Below are positions 55,222 to 63,372 of a DNA stretch of 64,000 nt, piece after piece. This DNA is from Methylorubrum populi (GTDB lineage Bacteria > Pseudomonadota > Alphaproteobacteria > Rhizobiales > Beijerinckiaceae). The DNA lies in contig JAQIIU010000002.1 in the NCBI GenBank assembly GCA_036946625.1, positions 1,290,001-1,354,000 of the forward strand. The letters run 5' to 3'. Every line of letters starts with the position of its first letter. Positions within the stretch are counted from its first letter, which is position 1. The notes under the pieces are model-generated. The model saw only the letters and a list, made by a program, of their open reading frames with translations. It was not told where the DNA came from and did no database searches. The position numbers were made by a program, and so were the translations under genes.

Positions 55222-55721
55222 TACCGCCCTATCGGGTGGAACCGCTTGGAACCGGGCACGACCGCCAGACCTTCGCAAGCGGCGTCGAAGCGCTCGACCG
55301 CTACATCCGCGATCTGGCGAGCCAGGACATGCGGCGGATGGTCAGCAAGTGCCACGTCGCCTGTCTGGCCGGTTCGATGGAGATTGCCGGCTACTATACC
55401 CTTGCGGCGGCCGAAATCCCGGTGAACGCTCTTCCCGAGACGACGGCCCGCAAGCTGCCGCGCTATCCGACGGTCCCCGTGGTGCGGATGGGTCGACTCG
55501 CCGTGGATCGCCGTCATCGCGGTGTCGGTCTCGGGGCGGCGCTGATCGTCAACGCCGTGTCCCAGGTGCTGCGCGCCGAGATCGCCGCCTTCGCCCTCGT
55601 GGTCGATGCCAAGGATGAGGGGGCCGCCGTCTTCTACGAGGGCCGCGGCTTCAGCAGGATCGCGGATCGCGTTCTGGTGCTGCCCCTGGCAACGGCACGC
55701 AAGGCGCTTCCGTCCGGCTGA
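55218..55721 (+). CDS. GNAT-family toxin (TacT-like)
   Basis: Product of 167 residues from GTG 55218. The GNAT fold is clear: acetyl-CoA loop VVRMGRLAVDRRHRGVGLGA, then ALIVNAVSQVL and the C-terminal FYEGRGFSRIAD with the usual Tyr. An N-terminal FASGVEALDRYIRDLASQDM is characteristic of toxins that acetylate aminoacyl-tRNA. Together with the overlapping DUF1778 gene it makes a type II toxin-antitoxin pair. Target tRNA cannot be told from sequence. Confidence 0.9.
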   Translation: MIPPYRVEPLGTGHDRQTFASGVEALDRYIRDLASQDMRRMVSKCHVACLAGSMEIAGYYTLAAAEIPVNALPETTARKLPRYPTVPVVRMGRLAVDRRHRGVGLGAALIVNAVSQVLRAEIAAFALVVDAKDEGAAVFYEGRGFSRIADRVLVLPLATARKALPSG

Positions 55722-55731
55722 GGCACCGGCT

Positions 55732-56793
55732 CTACCCCTCCCAAACCTGCCCCGGCCGCAATGCCAGGAACCGCTCCGGCGGCACTTCGGCCGCGGCGAG
55801 CGCCTCGGCCAGCGCCTCGGCGGGGCGCTCGATGCCCTCGTCGGTGAGCTTGAAGGTGCCCCAGTGGTGGCCGAGCGCCTGATCCGCACCGAGCCGTGCC
55901 AAGGCCTCCACCGCATCGGCCGGGTTCATGTGCTGCGGCTGCATGAACCAGCGCGGCTCGTAGGCGCCGATCGGCAGGGTGGCCAGCCGCGGCGGGCCGA
56001 ACCGGGCGCGGATCTCGCGGAAGACCGCGCCGTCGCCGAGGCCCGTGTCGCCGACATGGTAGTGCACGCCGCGCGGCGTGGTGAGCAGGAAGGCGCACCA
56101 GAGCGCCATGCGCCGGTCGTTGAGGCCACGGGCGGACCAGTGATTGGCCGGCGTCAGATGCGCGGTGATGCCGGCGCCGAGATCGACCGACTCGCCCCAG
56201 TCCCGGCTCTCGACATGCATCGTCTCGTCGTAGCCGCGCAGGATCGCGTCGTTGCCGAGCGGCGCCACGATCAGCGGCTGGTGGTCCTGCCACAGCCGGG
56301 CGAGCGCCGGCCCGTCGAGATGGTCGTAGTGGTTGTGGGTGATCAGCACCGCGTCGATCGGCGGAAGGTCGGCGTAGGCGATGCCCGGCGGGTTGACCCG
56401 CTTCGGACCGGCGAAGCGGAACGGGCTCGCGCGCTTGGCGAAGACCGGATCGACCAGGATGTTGCGGCCGGCCACCTGGAACAGGTAGCTCGCATGGCCG
56501 ATCAGGACGACGCGCAGGCCCTCGACCCGCTCCGGCGGCTTGTCCGGCGCGAACGGGCTCGGAAAGCTGGCCGGCCACGCTTCGCGCTTGGCGGTCATCC
56601 GCCAGCGGGCAACGTCGGAAAGATCCTTGTCCGGCGGCTGGTTGGGGGCGTGGAAGCGCAGGCCGTCGAAATGGTCGCTCTCGGGCCCGCGGTAATAGGG
56701 GTTCCTGCCCCGGCGATGCGCGGCATAGCCGACGCCGCCCAGGGTCATCACCGTGGCCGCGCTGGCGACCGTGAGCAGGCGACGCTTCTTCAT
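55732..56793 (-). CDS. MBL-fold metallo-hydrolase (NAPE-PLD/UlaG-like)
   Basis: Product of 353 residues. A short hydrophobic N-terminus (LLTVASAATVMTLGGVGYAA) may anchor or export it. The metal site is VLITHNHYDHLDGPALARLW (HxHxDH). Later metal-binding His residues lie in YHVGDTGLGDG and LGHHWGTFKLTDEG. Sequence around LRVVLIGHASYLFQVAGRNI and LVDPVFAKRASPF matches the N-acyl-phosphatidylethanolamine phospholipase D-like branch. Substrate unknown. It converges on the TacT gene. Confidence 0.87.
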   Translation of the reverse strand: MKKRRLLTVASAATVMTLGGVGYAAHRRGRNPYYRGPESDHFDGLRFHAPNQPPDKDLSDVARWRMTAKREAWPASFPSPFAPDKPPERVEGLRVVLIGHASYLFQVAGRNILVDPVFAKRASPFRFAGPKRVNPPGIAYADLPPIDAVLITHNHYDHLDGPALARLWQDHQPLIVAPLGNDAILRGYDETMHVESRDWGESVDLGAGITAHLTPANHWSARGLNDRRMALWCAFLLTTPRGVHYHVGDTGLGDGAVFREIRARFGPPRLATLPIGAYEPRWFMQPQHMNPADAVEALARLGADQALGHHWGTFKLTDEGIERPAEALAEALAAAEVPPERFLALRPGQVWEG

Positions 56794-56959
56794 ACGGCCA
56801 AGATGGCCCGCCCGCTCGGCCGTTCAAGCGCGGCGCGCGGCCTCAGGTGAGGGTCGGATCGCCGCCCGCCACCGGAACGAGCGCCGGCGGTGGCGACGAT
56901 CACGGTGCCGTCGATGCGGCCGTGCCGTGCTCGGCAGGCCATCCCTTCACATCACAAGC

Positions 56960-58048
56960 TCAGGAGCGCCAGCGCAATTCCTGGCGGGTGAGCGGGTTGG
57001 CGAAGGGCCGGCCCGCGCGCGCGGCCTCCAGCGCCTCACGCTTGAGGCGGAAATACCATTGCGAAGGCAGGTCGCCCTGGCCGAGCAGCACCATGGTCGG
57101 CTTGCGGTCGAGACCGGTCTGGGCGTGCTGGAGCACCTGCTGGTCCTGGGTCAGGAACTGGCGCATCAGCGGCCGGGCGATCGGCTTCAGCAGGTTGAGC
57201 GCCGGCATGCTCCAGTAGAGCGCGTTGGTCAGCATCGTGCGGTCGGCCGCAAGAGGCGTGGCGAAGGTGTAGTTCGCCACCCGCTTCGCGCCGGCCCTGA
57301 TCCGCTCCAGCCGTACGCCCGGCAGGCGAAACTCGATCTCGACCTCCGGCGCCCCACCGAGCAGACGGTAGACCGGCGAGCTCTTCGTGGTCGCGTGGCT
57401 CGTCATGACGAAGCCATGCGGCACCGGCTGGAAGGTCTTCACCTTCTCCCGCAGTTCCTTGGAGGGCCGGAACCACCACGTGTCGTGGACGAAGGCGACG
57501 TGGCCGGGATCGACGAGGCTCAGCGTGGTGAGGTCGAACGAGGCCTCGACCTCCAGTTCGAGCACGAGGCTCCCCGCCGGCTCGAAGTCGAGGGCGGGCA
57601 CCGCCGGCACCGCCTCGGGGCCGGGGGGGCCGAGATGCGGATTGACCCAGAGGAACCCGGCGCTCTCGACGACGGGGAAGCGCTGGATCGTGATGCGCGA
57701 GAAGTCCGAGGCGTCGTGCTCGGAGAGCGTCGGCACGTCGCGGCAGCCCCCGTCCGTGCCGAAGCGCCAGCCGTGGAACGGACACGTCAGCGTGTCGCCG
57801 TCGAACCGGCCCCTGGAGAGCGCCATGCCGCGATGGGGGCAGCGGTCGCGCAGGGCGAACAGGGCGCCGTCCCTGGCCCGGCCGAGCACCACCTGCTCGC
57901 CGTTCAGCGCGACCGCCCGCATCTTCCCTCCCGCGATCGCGGCGGCCGGGCCGACGCAGTACCACGCGTCGGGCAGCGGCTCGCGCATGGCGCGCGGGTC
58001 GAGGGCGTCGTCGGCGCTGGGAGCGCGCGGGGCGGCGGCAGAGGACAT
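56960..58048 (-). CDS. Rieske 2Fe-2S oxygenase, alpha-subunit type
   Basis: Product of 362 residues. The Rieske centre is intact: LRDRCPHRGMALSRG and LTCPFHGWRFGTDGG give C-x-H and C-x2-H. The C-terminal part is a catalytic-domain candidate with VDPGHVAFVHDTWWF, where His and Asp residues could hold mononuclear iron. It resembles aromatic ring-hydroxylating or VanA-like oxygenases, but no electron-transfer partner gene is nearby and the substrate is unknown. Possible alternative starts lie close to the first ATG. Confidence 0.88.
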   Translation of the reverse strand: MSSAAAPRAPSADDALDPRAMREPLPDAWYCVGPAAAIAGGKMRAVALNGEQVVLGRARDGALFALRDRCPHRGMALSRGRFDGDTLTCPFHGWRFGTDGGCRDVPTLSEHDASDFSRITIQRFPVVESAGFLWVNPHLGPPGPEAVPAVPALDFEPAGSLVLELEVEASFDLTTLSLVDPGHVAFVHDTWWFRPSKELREKVKTFQPVPHGFVMTSHATTKSSPVYRLLGGAPEVEIEFRLPGVRLERIRAGAKRVANYTFATPLAADRTMLTNALYWSMPALNLLKPIARPLMRQFLTQDQQVLQHAQTGLDRKPTMVLLGQGDLPSQWYFRLKREALEAARAGRPFANPLTRQELRWRS

Positions 58049-58213
58049 CTTCTAAACGGCGACCGATGCTGACGGGCGCCTTCTTTAAGCGCCTCGCGCT
58101 CCGCCTGCCAGCATTCCCGCCTCCCATCCGTTGTGCACCGCGGCGAGACAACGCAGGCGCCGGGCTTTCCCTCGGCGGAAACCCTCCCTACCTTGGGCTC
58201 ACCCGCAACGAAC

Positions 58214-58228
58214 GAAAGGAGGTGATCC
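58214..58228 (+). promoter_or_regulatory. Extended Shine-Dalgarno, 15-nt match to 16S 3' end complement
   Basis: GAAAGGAGGTGATCC matches the complement of the bacterial 16S rRNA 3' tail over all 15 positions, far beyond the usual 4-6. It lies one base before a GTG that opens a 26-codon frame. The sequence beyond is not 16S rRNA, so this is not a fragment of an rRNA gene. Confidence 0.75.
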
Positions 58229-58229
58229 A

Positions 58230-58310
58230 GTGTCTCATTGTCACTCTGCACCAAGCCGGCCGACTGGATCGAGCTTCAATCCTTTCAACGGCTTAGTGGC
58301 AATGCTCTAA
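58230..58310 (+). CDS. Candidate 26-residue small ORF (leader peptide?)
   Basis: Starts GTG and ends TAA; the peptide begins VSHCHSAPSRPTG and ends NPFNGLVAML. It is preceded by the extended Shine-Dalgarno sequence at 58214-58228, with AGGAGG placed 7 nt before the start. It is followed by competing hairpins and then an 82-aa gene, so it could be a regulatory leader. No similar peptide was recognised; translation is inferred from the ribosome-binding site only. Confidence 0.45.
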   Translation: MSHCHSAPSRPTGSSFNPFNGLVAML

Positions 58311-58325
58311 GAACGTTCTAGGAAC

Positions 58326-58389
58326 GTGAGACACCGGCTTGGGGTCTCAAAGTCTCACGCGAGACTTTGGTTTTCCGGGCCGGTGTTTT
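58326..58389 (+). ncRNA. Structured leader / possible attenuator
   Basis: Outer stem ACACCGGC (58331-58338) with GCCGGTGT (58379-58386), running into TTT, encloses an inner 9-bp hairpin (58348-58356 with 58361-58369, loop ACGC). GTGAGAC at 58326 can instead pair with GTCTCAC at 58352-58358, or GTGAGACAC partly with GTGTCTCA at the small-ORF start (58230-58237). Mutually exclusive pairings suggest an attenuator or translational switch. It may otherwise be a simple terminator. Confidence 0.5.
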
Positions 58390-58434
58390 GCTGTGAAATT
58401 GATCCTTGAAGATCGCGTAGTAGCAGGAGGCATT

Positions 58435-58683
58435 ATGGCCCTCGACGCCCTTCAGCAGGCGAAAGCCGAAGTCGCGGCACACAAGTTCATCAATGAGGCC
58501 TTATTGGCAATTATATTGAGGCTGCATAGCGGTGAGCCGATTGCTCAGGTGGTGCAAGGTTACGTTGACGAGCGATTGACCGACTCTACGGTTACCGGCC
58601 CGGACGCCGTTGAGTTCAAGAGGGCTATTAAGCACGCCGCTATCGACATTATCGCCCGCGGCTCAAACGCTTCTAAGACCTGA
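58435..58683 (+). CDS. Unknown 82-residue protein
   Basis: ATG 58435 is preceded by a good AGGAGG site. The helical product (MALDALQQAKAEVAAHKFIN, EALLAIILRLHSGEPIAQVV) has no recognised domain. Codon usage is less GC-biased than in the surrounding genes, suggesting a foreign origin. It lies downstream of the structured leader and converges on another 82-residue gene with an 11-bp overlap at their 3' ends. A longer frame from 58339 would run through the hairpins. Confidence 0.65.
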   Translation: MALDALQQAKAEVAAHKFINEALLAIILRLHSGEPIAQVVQGYVDERLTDSTVTGPDAVEFKRAIKHAAIDIIARGSNASKT

Positions 58684-58921
58684 GGCAAACGTTCGGTGAG
58701 CGGATCGCTTCGAACCAATGGTGGCTTTCCGCAATCACAGCCATCGTCTCACGGATTAAGGCGCAGACCCACTCCTTGCCTTTGGTTGATAGATCGTCCC
58801 ATTCGGGGGCTGCGAAGATACGTGGGACCGGGCTGCTGTCGTTGATGCTCTCGGCCATGACGTAGAACGCTGCAAGCGGAAGCGCTCTGATCTGTTCGGC
58901 CGTCTGGCGCTCGCCGCTCAT
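58673..58921 (-). CDS. Unknown 82-residue protein (convergent)
   Basis: ATG 58921 has a purine-rich AGGGGG upstream; an alternative ATG at 59005 would add 28 residues. The sequence MSGERQTAEQIRALPLAAFY, VMAESINDSSPVPRIFAAPE and WVCALIRETMAVIAESHHWF is mainly helical with no known domain. Base composition is lower in GC than flanking housekeeping genes. It overlaps the opposite 82-residue gene by 11 bp. Confidence 0.5.
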   Translation of the reverse strand: MSGERQTAEQIRALPLAAFYVMAESINDSSPVPRIFAAPEWDDLSTKGKEWVCALIRETMAVIAESHHWFEAIRSPNVCLRS

Positions 58922-59051
58922 AGCGCCGCCCCCTAGCTGCTTCAGGTATGTCACCAGCTTGCGGATGGCCGCGCTCGCCTGCTCCGGCGTGTGCGCCTGA
59001 CGCATTCGCGAGGTCAAGGCAGGTTTCGTCGGACCGACCGGTTCGACAATG

Positions 59052-59079
59052 GAAGGGCCGCCCCGTCGGGCGGCCCTTC
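59052..59079 (-). terminator. Strong hairpin after coiled-coil gene
   Basis: GAAGGGCCGCCC and its exact complement form a 12-bp stem with CGTC loop, about 25 bp after the stop of the coiled-coil gene. There is no T-run, so termination efficiency is uncertain. Confidence 0.6.
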
Positions 59080-59103
59080 GCATGTCCGGCGACGGTGTAT
59101 CGA

Positions 59104-59574
59104 TCAGCGCTGCTGCGCCTGGAACAGCGGGGCGGCGAGCGCCTCGCAGCGGGCGCGCCAGAGGTCGCGCTCGGCCCGCAGATCCTCCATCTTGCCGACC
59201 TCCTCGGCGATGTGGCCGCGCAGCTCGCGGATCTCCTGCGCCAGGATGATCTGGAGCTCGTCGCGCCGTTCGGCCTCCAGCCGGAGCCGGGCCTTCAGCA
59301 TCATGTTCTCGGCCATGATCTCGGCGACGTCCTCGTCCGCCGTCTCGGACGGATTCGCGGCCGTGACGAGGCGAGGTGCCCAGCCGGCGCCGCGCGCTTC
59401 GGGCCGCACCTCGGCATCGCGCGCGTTCGGAGCGGGTTCCGCCTCCGCCCGTGCGGCGGAAGCTTCGGTCACGGCGGCCCGCATCGCCGCGAGCCAGTCC
59501 CGCAGCGGCGCGGTGCCGGCGGGCGCCCAGAGGCCGGGCTCGGGGGACGGGGCCTGTCGCGCGGGTTCCGACAT
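59104..59574 (-). CDS. Unknown protein with C-terminal coiled coil
   Basis: Product of 156 residues from ATG 59574 (MSEPARQAPSPEPGLWAPAG). The N-terminal half is Ala/Pro-rich; the C-terminal half is a charged helix (EIMAENMMLKARLRLEAERR, DELQIILAQEIRELRGHIAE) likely to form a coiled coil. No domain was recognised. Longer in-frame sequence up to 59760 crosses the intergenic region and is rejected. It is divergent from the small Cys-containing gene before ffh. Confidence 0.65.
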   Translation of the reverse strand: MSEPARQAPSPEPGLWAPAGTAPLRDWLAAMRAAVTEASAARAEAEPAPNARDAEVRPEARGAGWAPRLVTAANPSETADEDVAEIMAENMMLKARLRLEAERRDELQIILAQEIRELRGHIAEEVGKMEDLRAERDLWRARCEALAAPLFQAQQR

Positions 59575-59874
59575 CGGGGGCAGTCCTCGTGCACCTCCAG
59601 CGGTGCGTCGGCGGTCATCAGAGCCGATCATGCTTAATGAAGGGTAAAGCTTAACCCCTCGGTGACCGTTCTTTCCGGGGACACGCGGAAGCGGTCCGGG
59701 ATTGACTCGGGCCGGCACAGAGCCTATCCGCCCGGTTCCATTTCGACGAACGATCGTCACGATGAGCCGCCGACCGGTCCGAGAGACCGGAGGTCAACGT
59801 CCGACAGCGCGTCCGCGCCCTCGGGCGCGACCGTCGTTGCCGAACCTTCGCCGAAGCGCAACCCGAGTCCCGCC

Positions 59875-60096
59875 ATGGCGCCCGCGAACGACCCTGCCCT
59901 GCGCATCGAGGATGCGGTCAACGATCTCTGCCCCTGGTCGGGCAGGCCGATCGCGGCCGAGGCGCTGACCCTGTACAACGGCGCGACGGTCGGCTTCTGC
60001 GATCCCGCGGCCAGAGACAAGTTCGCCCGCGCGGTGGCGGCCTTCGAGGACGCGCTGCGGGCGCGCCGCGTGGCCAATGCCGGCCTCCATCAGTAA
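59875..60096 (+). CDS. Small YHS/TRASH-like protein
   Basis: Product of 73 residues from ATG 59875. The core DLCPWSGRPIAAEALTLYNG and ATVGFCDPAARDKFARAVAA resembles YHS/TRASH metal-binding domains (CPxSG...GFC...DKF), though only two Cys are present. It ends 16 bp before ffh and probably shares its transcript. Function is unknown; metal sensing or binding is inference. Confidence 0.65.
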   Translation: MAPANDPALRIEDAVNDLCPWSGRPIAAEALTLYNGATVGFCDPAARDKFARAVAAFEDALRARRVANAGLHQ

Positions 60097-60112
60097 GGAC
60101 CTCTGAACCCGC

Positions 60113-61675
60113 ATGTTCGAAGGCCTTTCCGACCGCCTTTCCGGCATCCTCTCCGGGCTGACGCGCCGCGGCGCGCTCACGGAAGCCGACGTCACCGCCG
60201 CCATGCGCGAGGTGCGCCGCGCCCTGCTGGAGGCGGACGTCGCGCTCGAAGTGGTGCGCTCGTTCACCGACAAGGTGCGCGAGAAGGCGGTGGGCGCCGT
60301 CGTGCTCAAGTCGGTGACGCCCGGCCAGATGGTCGTGAAGATCGTCAACGACGAGCTGATCGCGATGCTCGGCACCGAGGCGAGCGTCGTCGACCTGAAC
60401 GCCCCCGCCCCCGTCGCCATCCTGATGGTCGGCCTCCAGGGCTCGGGCAAGACCACCACCACCGCCAAGATCGCCCGGCGCCTGGCGAGCCGCGAGAAGC
60501 GCCGGGTGCTGCTGGCCTCCCTCGACACGCGCCGCCCCGCGGCGATGGAGCAGCTCGCGGTTCTGGCGAAGCAAGTCGAGGTCGAGAGCCTGCCGATCGT
60601 CGCCGGCCAGTCGGCGGTGCAGATCGCCCGGCGCGCGATGGAGGCCGCCCGGCTCGGCGGCTTCGACGTGGTGATGCTGGACACCGCCGGCCGCACCACG
60701 CTCGACGAGGGCCTGATGACCGAGGCCGCCGAGGTGAAGGCGGCGACCGACCCGCACGAAGTGCTGCTGGTGGCCGACGCGCTCACCGGCCAGGACGCGG
60801 TCAACACCGCGCGCGCCTTCGACCAGCGGCTCGGCGTCACCGGCATCGTGCTGACCCGCATGGACGGCGATTCCCGCGGCGGCGCGGCGCTGTCGATGCG
60901 GGCCGTCACCGGCAAGCCGATCAAGCTCGTCGGCGTCGGCGAGAAGGTCGAGGCCCTCGAAGAGTTCCACCCGCAGCGGGTGGCCAACCGCATCCTCGGC
61001 ATGGGCGACATCGTCTCGCTCGTGGAGAAGGCGGCCGAGACCATCGACCACGAGCAGGCCCTGCGCACCGCCGAGAAGATGCGGAAGGGCAGGTTCGACC
61101 TCGAAGACTTGTCCATGCAGCTCGCCCAGATGGAGAAGATGGGCGGCATCGGCGGCCTGATGGGGATGCTGCCCGGCATGAGGCAGATCAAGAAGCAGGT
61201 CGAGGGGGCCAACCTCGACGAGAAGATGTTCAGGCGCCAGCGCGCCATCATCTCCTCGATGACGCCGGGGGAGCGCAAGAACCCCGACCTCCTCAAGAAC
61301 AGCCGCAAGAAGCGCATCGCGGCCGGGGCCGGCGTGAAGGTCGAGGAGATCAACAAGCTCCTCAAGATGCACCGGACCATGGCCGACATGATGAAGGCGA
61401 TGGGCTCGGGGAAACGCGGCGGGATCGGCCAGGCGCTCGGCAGCATGTTCGGCCTCGGCGGCGGCATGCCCGGCGGGTTGCCGGGCGGCATGACGCTGCC
61501 GCCGGGCATGCCCGAGCCGACGCCGGAGCAGATCGCGCAGATCGAGAAGCAGTTCGGCGGCAAGCTGCCGCCGATGCCGGCGGGCTTGAGCGGCGGGAAG
61601 ATGCCGAGCCTTCCGGGGCTGGGCGGGCCGAAGCTGCCGGGCCTCGGCGGCTTCCTGCCGGGCAAGAAGAAATGA
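60113..61675 (+). CDS. ffh: Signal recognition particle protein Ffh
   Basis: SRP GTPase that delivers nascent membrane proteins; 520 residues. GTPase motifs: G1 [15 protein letters not shown] at about 106-120, [22 protein letters not shown] and [13 protein letters not shown]. The M domain carries [20 protein letters not shown] and the RNA-binding [20 protein letters not shown]. The C-terminus is a long Gly/Pro/Met-rich tail ([20 protein letters not shown]). First conserved gene of the ffh-chorismate mutase-rpsP-rimM operon. Confidence 0.97.
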   Translation: MFEGLSDRLSGILSGLTRRGALTEADVTAAMREVRRALLEADVALEVVRSFTDKVREKAVGAVVLKSVTPGQMVVKIVNDELIAMLGTEASVVDLNAPAPVAILMVGLQGSGKTTTTAKIARRLASREKRRVLLASLDTRRPAAMEQLAVLAKQVEVESLPIVAGQSAVQIARRAMEAARLGGFDVVMLDTAGRTTLDEGLMTEAAEVKAATDPHEVLLVADALTGQDAVNTARAFDQRLGVTGIVLTRMDGDSRGGAALSMRAVTGKPIKLVGVGEKVEALEEFHPQRVANRILGMGDIVSLVEKAAETIDHEQALRTAEKMRKGRFDLEDLSMQLAQMEKMGGIGGLMGMLPGMRQIKKQVEGANLDEKMFRRQRAIISSMTPGERKNPDLLKNSRKKRIAAGAGVKVEEINKLLKMHRTMADMMKAMGSGKRGGIGQALGSMFGLGGGMPGGLPGGMTLPPGMPEPTPEQIAQIEKQFGGKLPPMPAGLSGGKMPSLPGLGGPKLPGLGGFLPGKKK

Positions 61676-62019
61676 CGATCCTGTCCGCACAAGGGGTCGA
61701 TCCCGAGCTGGCGGGCCTGCGCGAGAGCATCGACAACTTCGATGCCGCGCTCATCCATCTGCTCGCCGAACGCTTCCGCTGCACCCAGCGGGTCGGCGAG
61801 TTGAAGGCCCGCAAGGGCCTGCCTCCCTCCGATCCGGACCGGGAGGCGCGTCAGGTCAAGCGCCTGAGGAATCTCGCGGTCGAGGCCAAGCTCGACCCCG
61901 ATTTCGCCGAGAAGTTCCTCGCCTTCGTGGTGAGGGAGGTCATTCGGCACCACCGTACGATCGCCGAGAACGTCGATCGCAGCGCCGATCTCAAGCAAGA
62001 CACCGAAAGGAACGACTGA
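61672..62019 (+). CDS. Chorismate mutase (AroQ class)
   Basis: Product of 115 residues. The AroQ helical pattern is visible: [40 protein letters not shown] and [20 protein letters not shown], with the catalytic Arg and Lys in place. It converts chorismate to prephenate for Phe and Tyr. The start overlaps the ffh stop by 4 nt, and its stop overlaps rpsP by one base. Placement between ffh and rpsP is common in Rhizobiales. Confidence 0.93.
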   Translation: MTILSAQGVDPELAGLRESIDNFDAALIHLLAERFRCTQRVGELKARKGLPPSDPDREARQVKRLRNLAVEAKLDPDFAEKFLAFVVREVIRHHRTIAENVDRSADLKQDTERND

Positions 62020-62381
62020 TGTCCCTCAAGATCCGTCTCACCCGCGGCGGCGCGAAGAAGCGCCCCTACTACCGCATCGTCGTCGCCGACGCCCGCGCCC
62101 CGCGCGACGGCCGCTTCATCGACAAGGTCGGCGCCTACGACCCGATGAAGGCCAAGGACGATCCGGCCCGCATCGTGCTCGACAACGAGAAGATCCAGTC
62201 CTGGCTCGCCAAGGGCGCGCAGCCGACCGACCGTGTCCTGCGCTTCCTCGATGCCGCCGGCCTCGCCAAGCGTCCGGCCCGCAACAACCCGCAGAAGGCC
62301 GAGCCCGGCGAGAAGGCCAAGGAGCGCGCCGCCAAGCGCGCCGAGAAGGCTGCCGCCCCGGCCGAGGAGGCCGCGGCGTAA
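62019..62381 (+). CDS. rpsP: 30S ribosomal protein S16
   Basis: Product of 120 residues beginning [20 protein letters not shown], followed by [20 protein letters not shown] and [20 protein letters not shown]. The Lys/Ala/Glu-rich tail of about 35 residues is usual in this class. It overlaps the chorismate mutase stop by one base. A hairpin with T-run follows before rimM. Confidence 0.98.
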   Translation: MSLKIRLTRGGAKKRPYYRIVVADARAPRDGRFIDKVGAYDPMKAKDDPARIVLDNEKIQSWLAKGAQPTDRVLRFLDAAGLAKRPARNNPQKAEPGEKAKERAAKRAEKAAAPAEEAAA

Positions 62382-62392
62382 GCCTGCTCAAC

Positions 62393-62422
62393 CCTTCCCC
62401 CTCCGCGGGGGGAGGGCGTTTT
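62393..62422 (+). terminator. Hairpin with T-run between rpsP and rimM
   Basis: CCTTCCCCC pairs with GGGGGGAGG (one G-U) around TCCGC, then GCG and TTTT, 12 bp after the rpsP stop. It could attenuate read-through to rimM so that S16 is made in excess over RimM. Confidence 0.6.
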
Positions 62423-62446
62423 CGCCGCTCGAGACAGGCATCCTGC

Positions 62447-63118
62447 ATGGCCCGCCGCCCCGGTTCCTCGTCGCGCGGACCCGCGCGGCCCGATCGTCTC
62501 GTACCGCAGGCGGTCACCTCGGCCCGCAAGCCGCAGGCGCCGAAATCCCCGATACCCGCCTCCCCCGACCCGAGCCTCGTCCTGCTCGGCGAATTCGGCC
62601 GCCCGCACGGGCTGCACGGCGAGGTTCGGCTGAAATCCTATACCGGCGAGCCCCTGGCGATCGCAGGCTACGGTCCCTTGCGCGCCTCCGACGGCCGCAC
62701 CCTGGAATTCGAGGATGTCCGTCCCGCCCCCGGCGGCGCGCCCGACCTCCTGATCGTGCGGGTGAAGGGTGTGGACGACCGCACCGGCTCCGAGGCGCTC
62801 AACCGCGTCACCCTGGCGATCCCCCGCGAGCGCCTCGGCGAGGCGGAGGACGAGGACGAGTTCTTCCTCACGGACCTGATCGGCCTGACCGTCGAGGACG
62901 CGCGCGGCACGGTGATCGGCAGCGTCGTCGCGGTGCCGAACTACGGCGGCGGCGACCTGCTCGAAATCCGCCCGGCGGCCGGCGGCCCGACCGCGCTCCT
63001 GCCCTTCACCAGGGCCTTCGTGCCGACCCTCGACATCGCCGGCGGAAAGGTGGTCGCCGACCCGCCGCAGGATCTGTTCGCCCCGCCGGGGCCGAAGCCC
63101 GCCGACGATCCGGGCTAG
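62447..63118 (+). CDS. rimM: Ribosome maturation factor RimM
   Basis: Assembly factor for the 30S head that binds S19; 223 residues. Family marks are [40 protein letters not shown] and the PRC-barrel part [20 protein letters not shown]. The N-terminal Arg/Pro-rich extension of about 40 residues is longer than usual. In most proteobacteria trmD and rplS follow; here AT-rich unrelated DNA begins right after the stop. Confidence 0.95.
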   Translation: MARRPGSSSRGPARPDRLVPQAVTSARKPQAPKSPIPASPDPSLVLLGEFGRPHGLHGEVRLKSYTGEPLAIAGYGPLRASDGRTLEFEDVRPAPGGAPDLLIVRVKGVDDRTGSEALNRVTLAIPRERLGEAEDEDEFFLTDLIGLTVEDARGTVIGSVVAVPNYGGGDLLEIRPAAGGPTALLPFTRAFVPTLDIAGGKVVADPPQDLFAPPGPKPADDPG

Positions 63119-63372
63119 CAATTTCAGAGTATCATCCCAGAAAGCAGACTACGTCTTTGAGAAGGAGCAAAGATAATCAAATATACGTCGAGCCTCACTG
63201 ATTATGTTATTCGAAATAAATTCCAGAACATTGCGCAAAATCACTGTATTATAATCTGAACAGACCATAATTTGATGTCGGCGCAGGAGGTGTCGCAGCA
63301 ACCATGCGGCAATATTGACTTTGTTTCGGCAGTAGTATCAAATGGGGGTGAGCTGGAGTATTTTATACTGCC
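63119..63372. other. AT-rich intergenic stretch at probable island edge
   Basis: GC content drops abruptly after the rimM stop. No gene is supported in these 254 bp. A TATAAT (63250-63255) and a TTGACT (63314-63319) are present, but neither has a partner box at good spacing, so no promoter is called. No tRNA or clear attachment site was seen. Confidence 0.5.

Noticed and set aside
58214..58228. Possible end of a 16S rRNA gene on the minus strand
   Set aside because: Only the 15 tail bases match; the adjoining sequence does not resemble the conserved 3' helix of 16S rRNA.
58066..58296. A 76-codon frame containing ERKEVIQCLIVTLHQ
   Set aside because: It reads through the extended Shine-Dalgarno sequence in another frame; the GTG at 58230 with ideal spacing is the better-supported frame.
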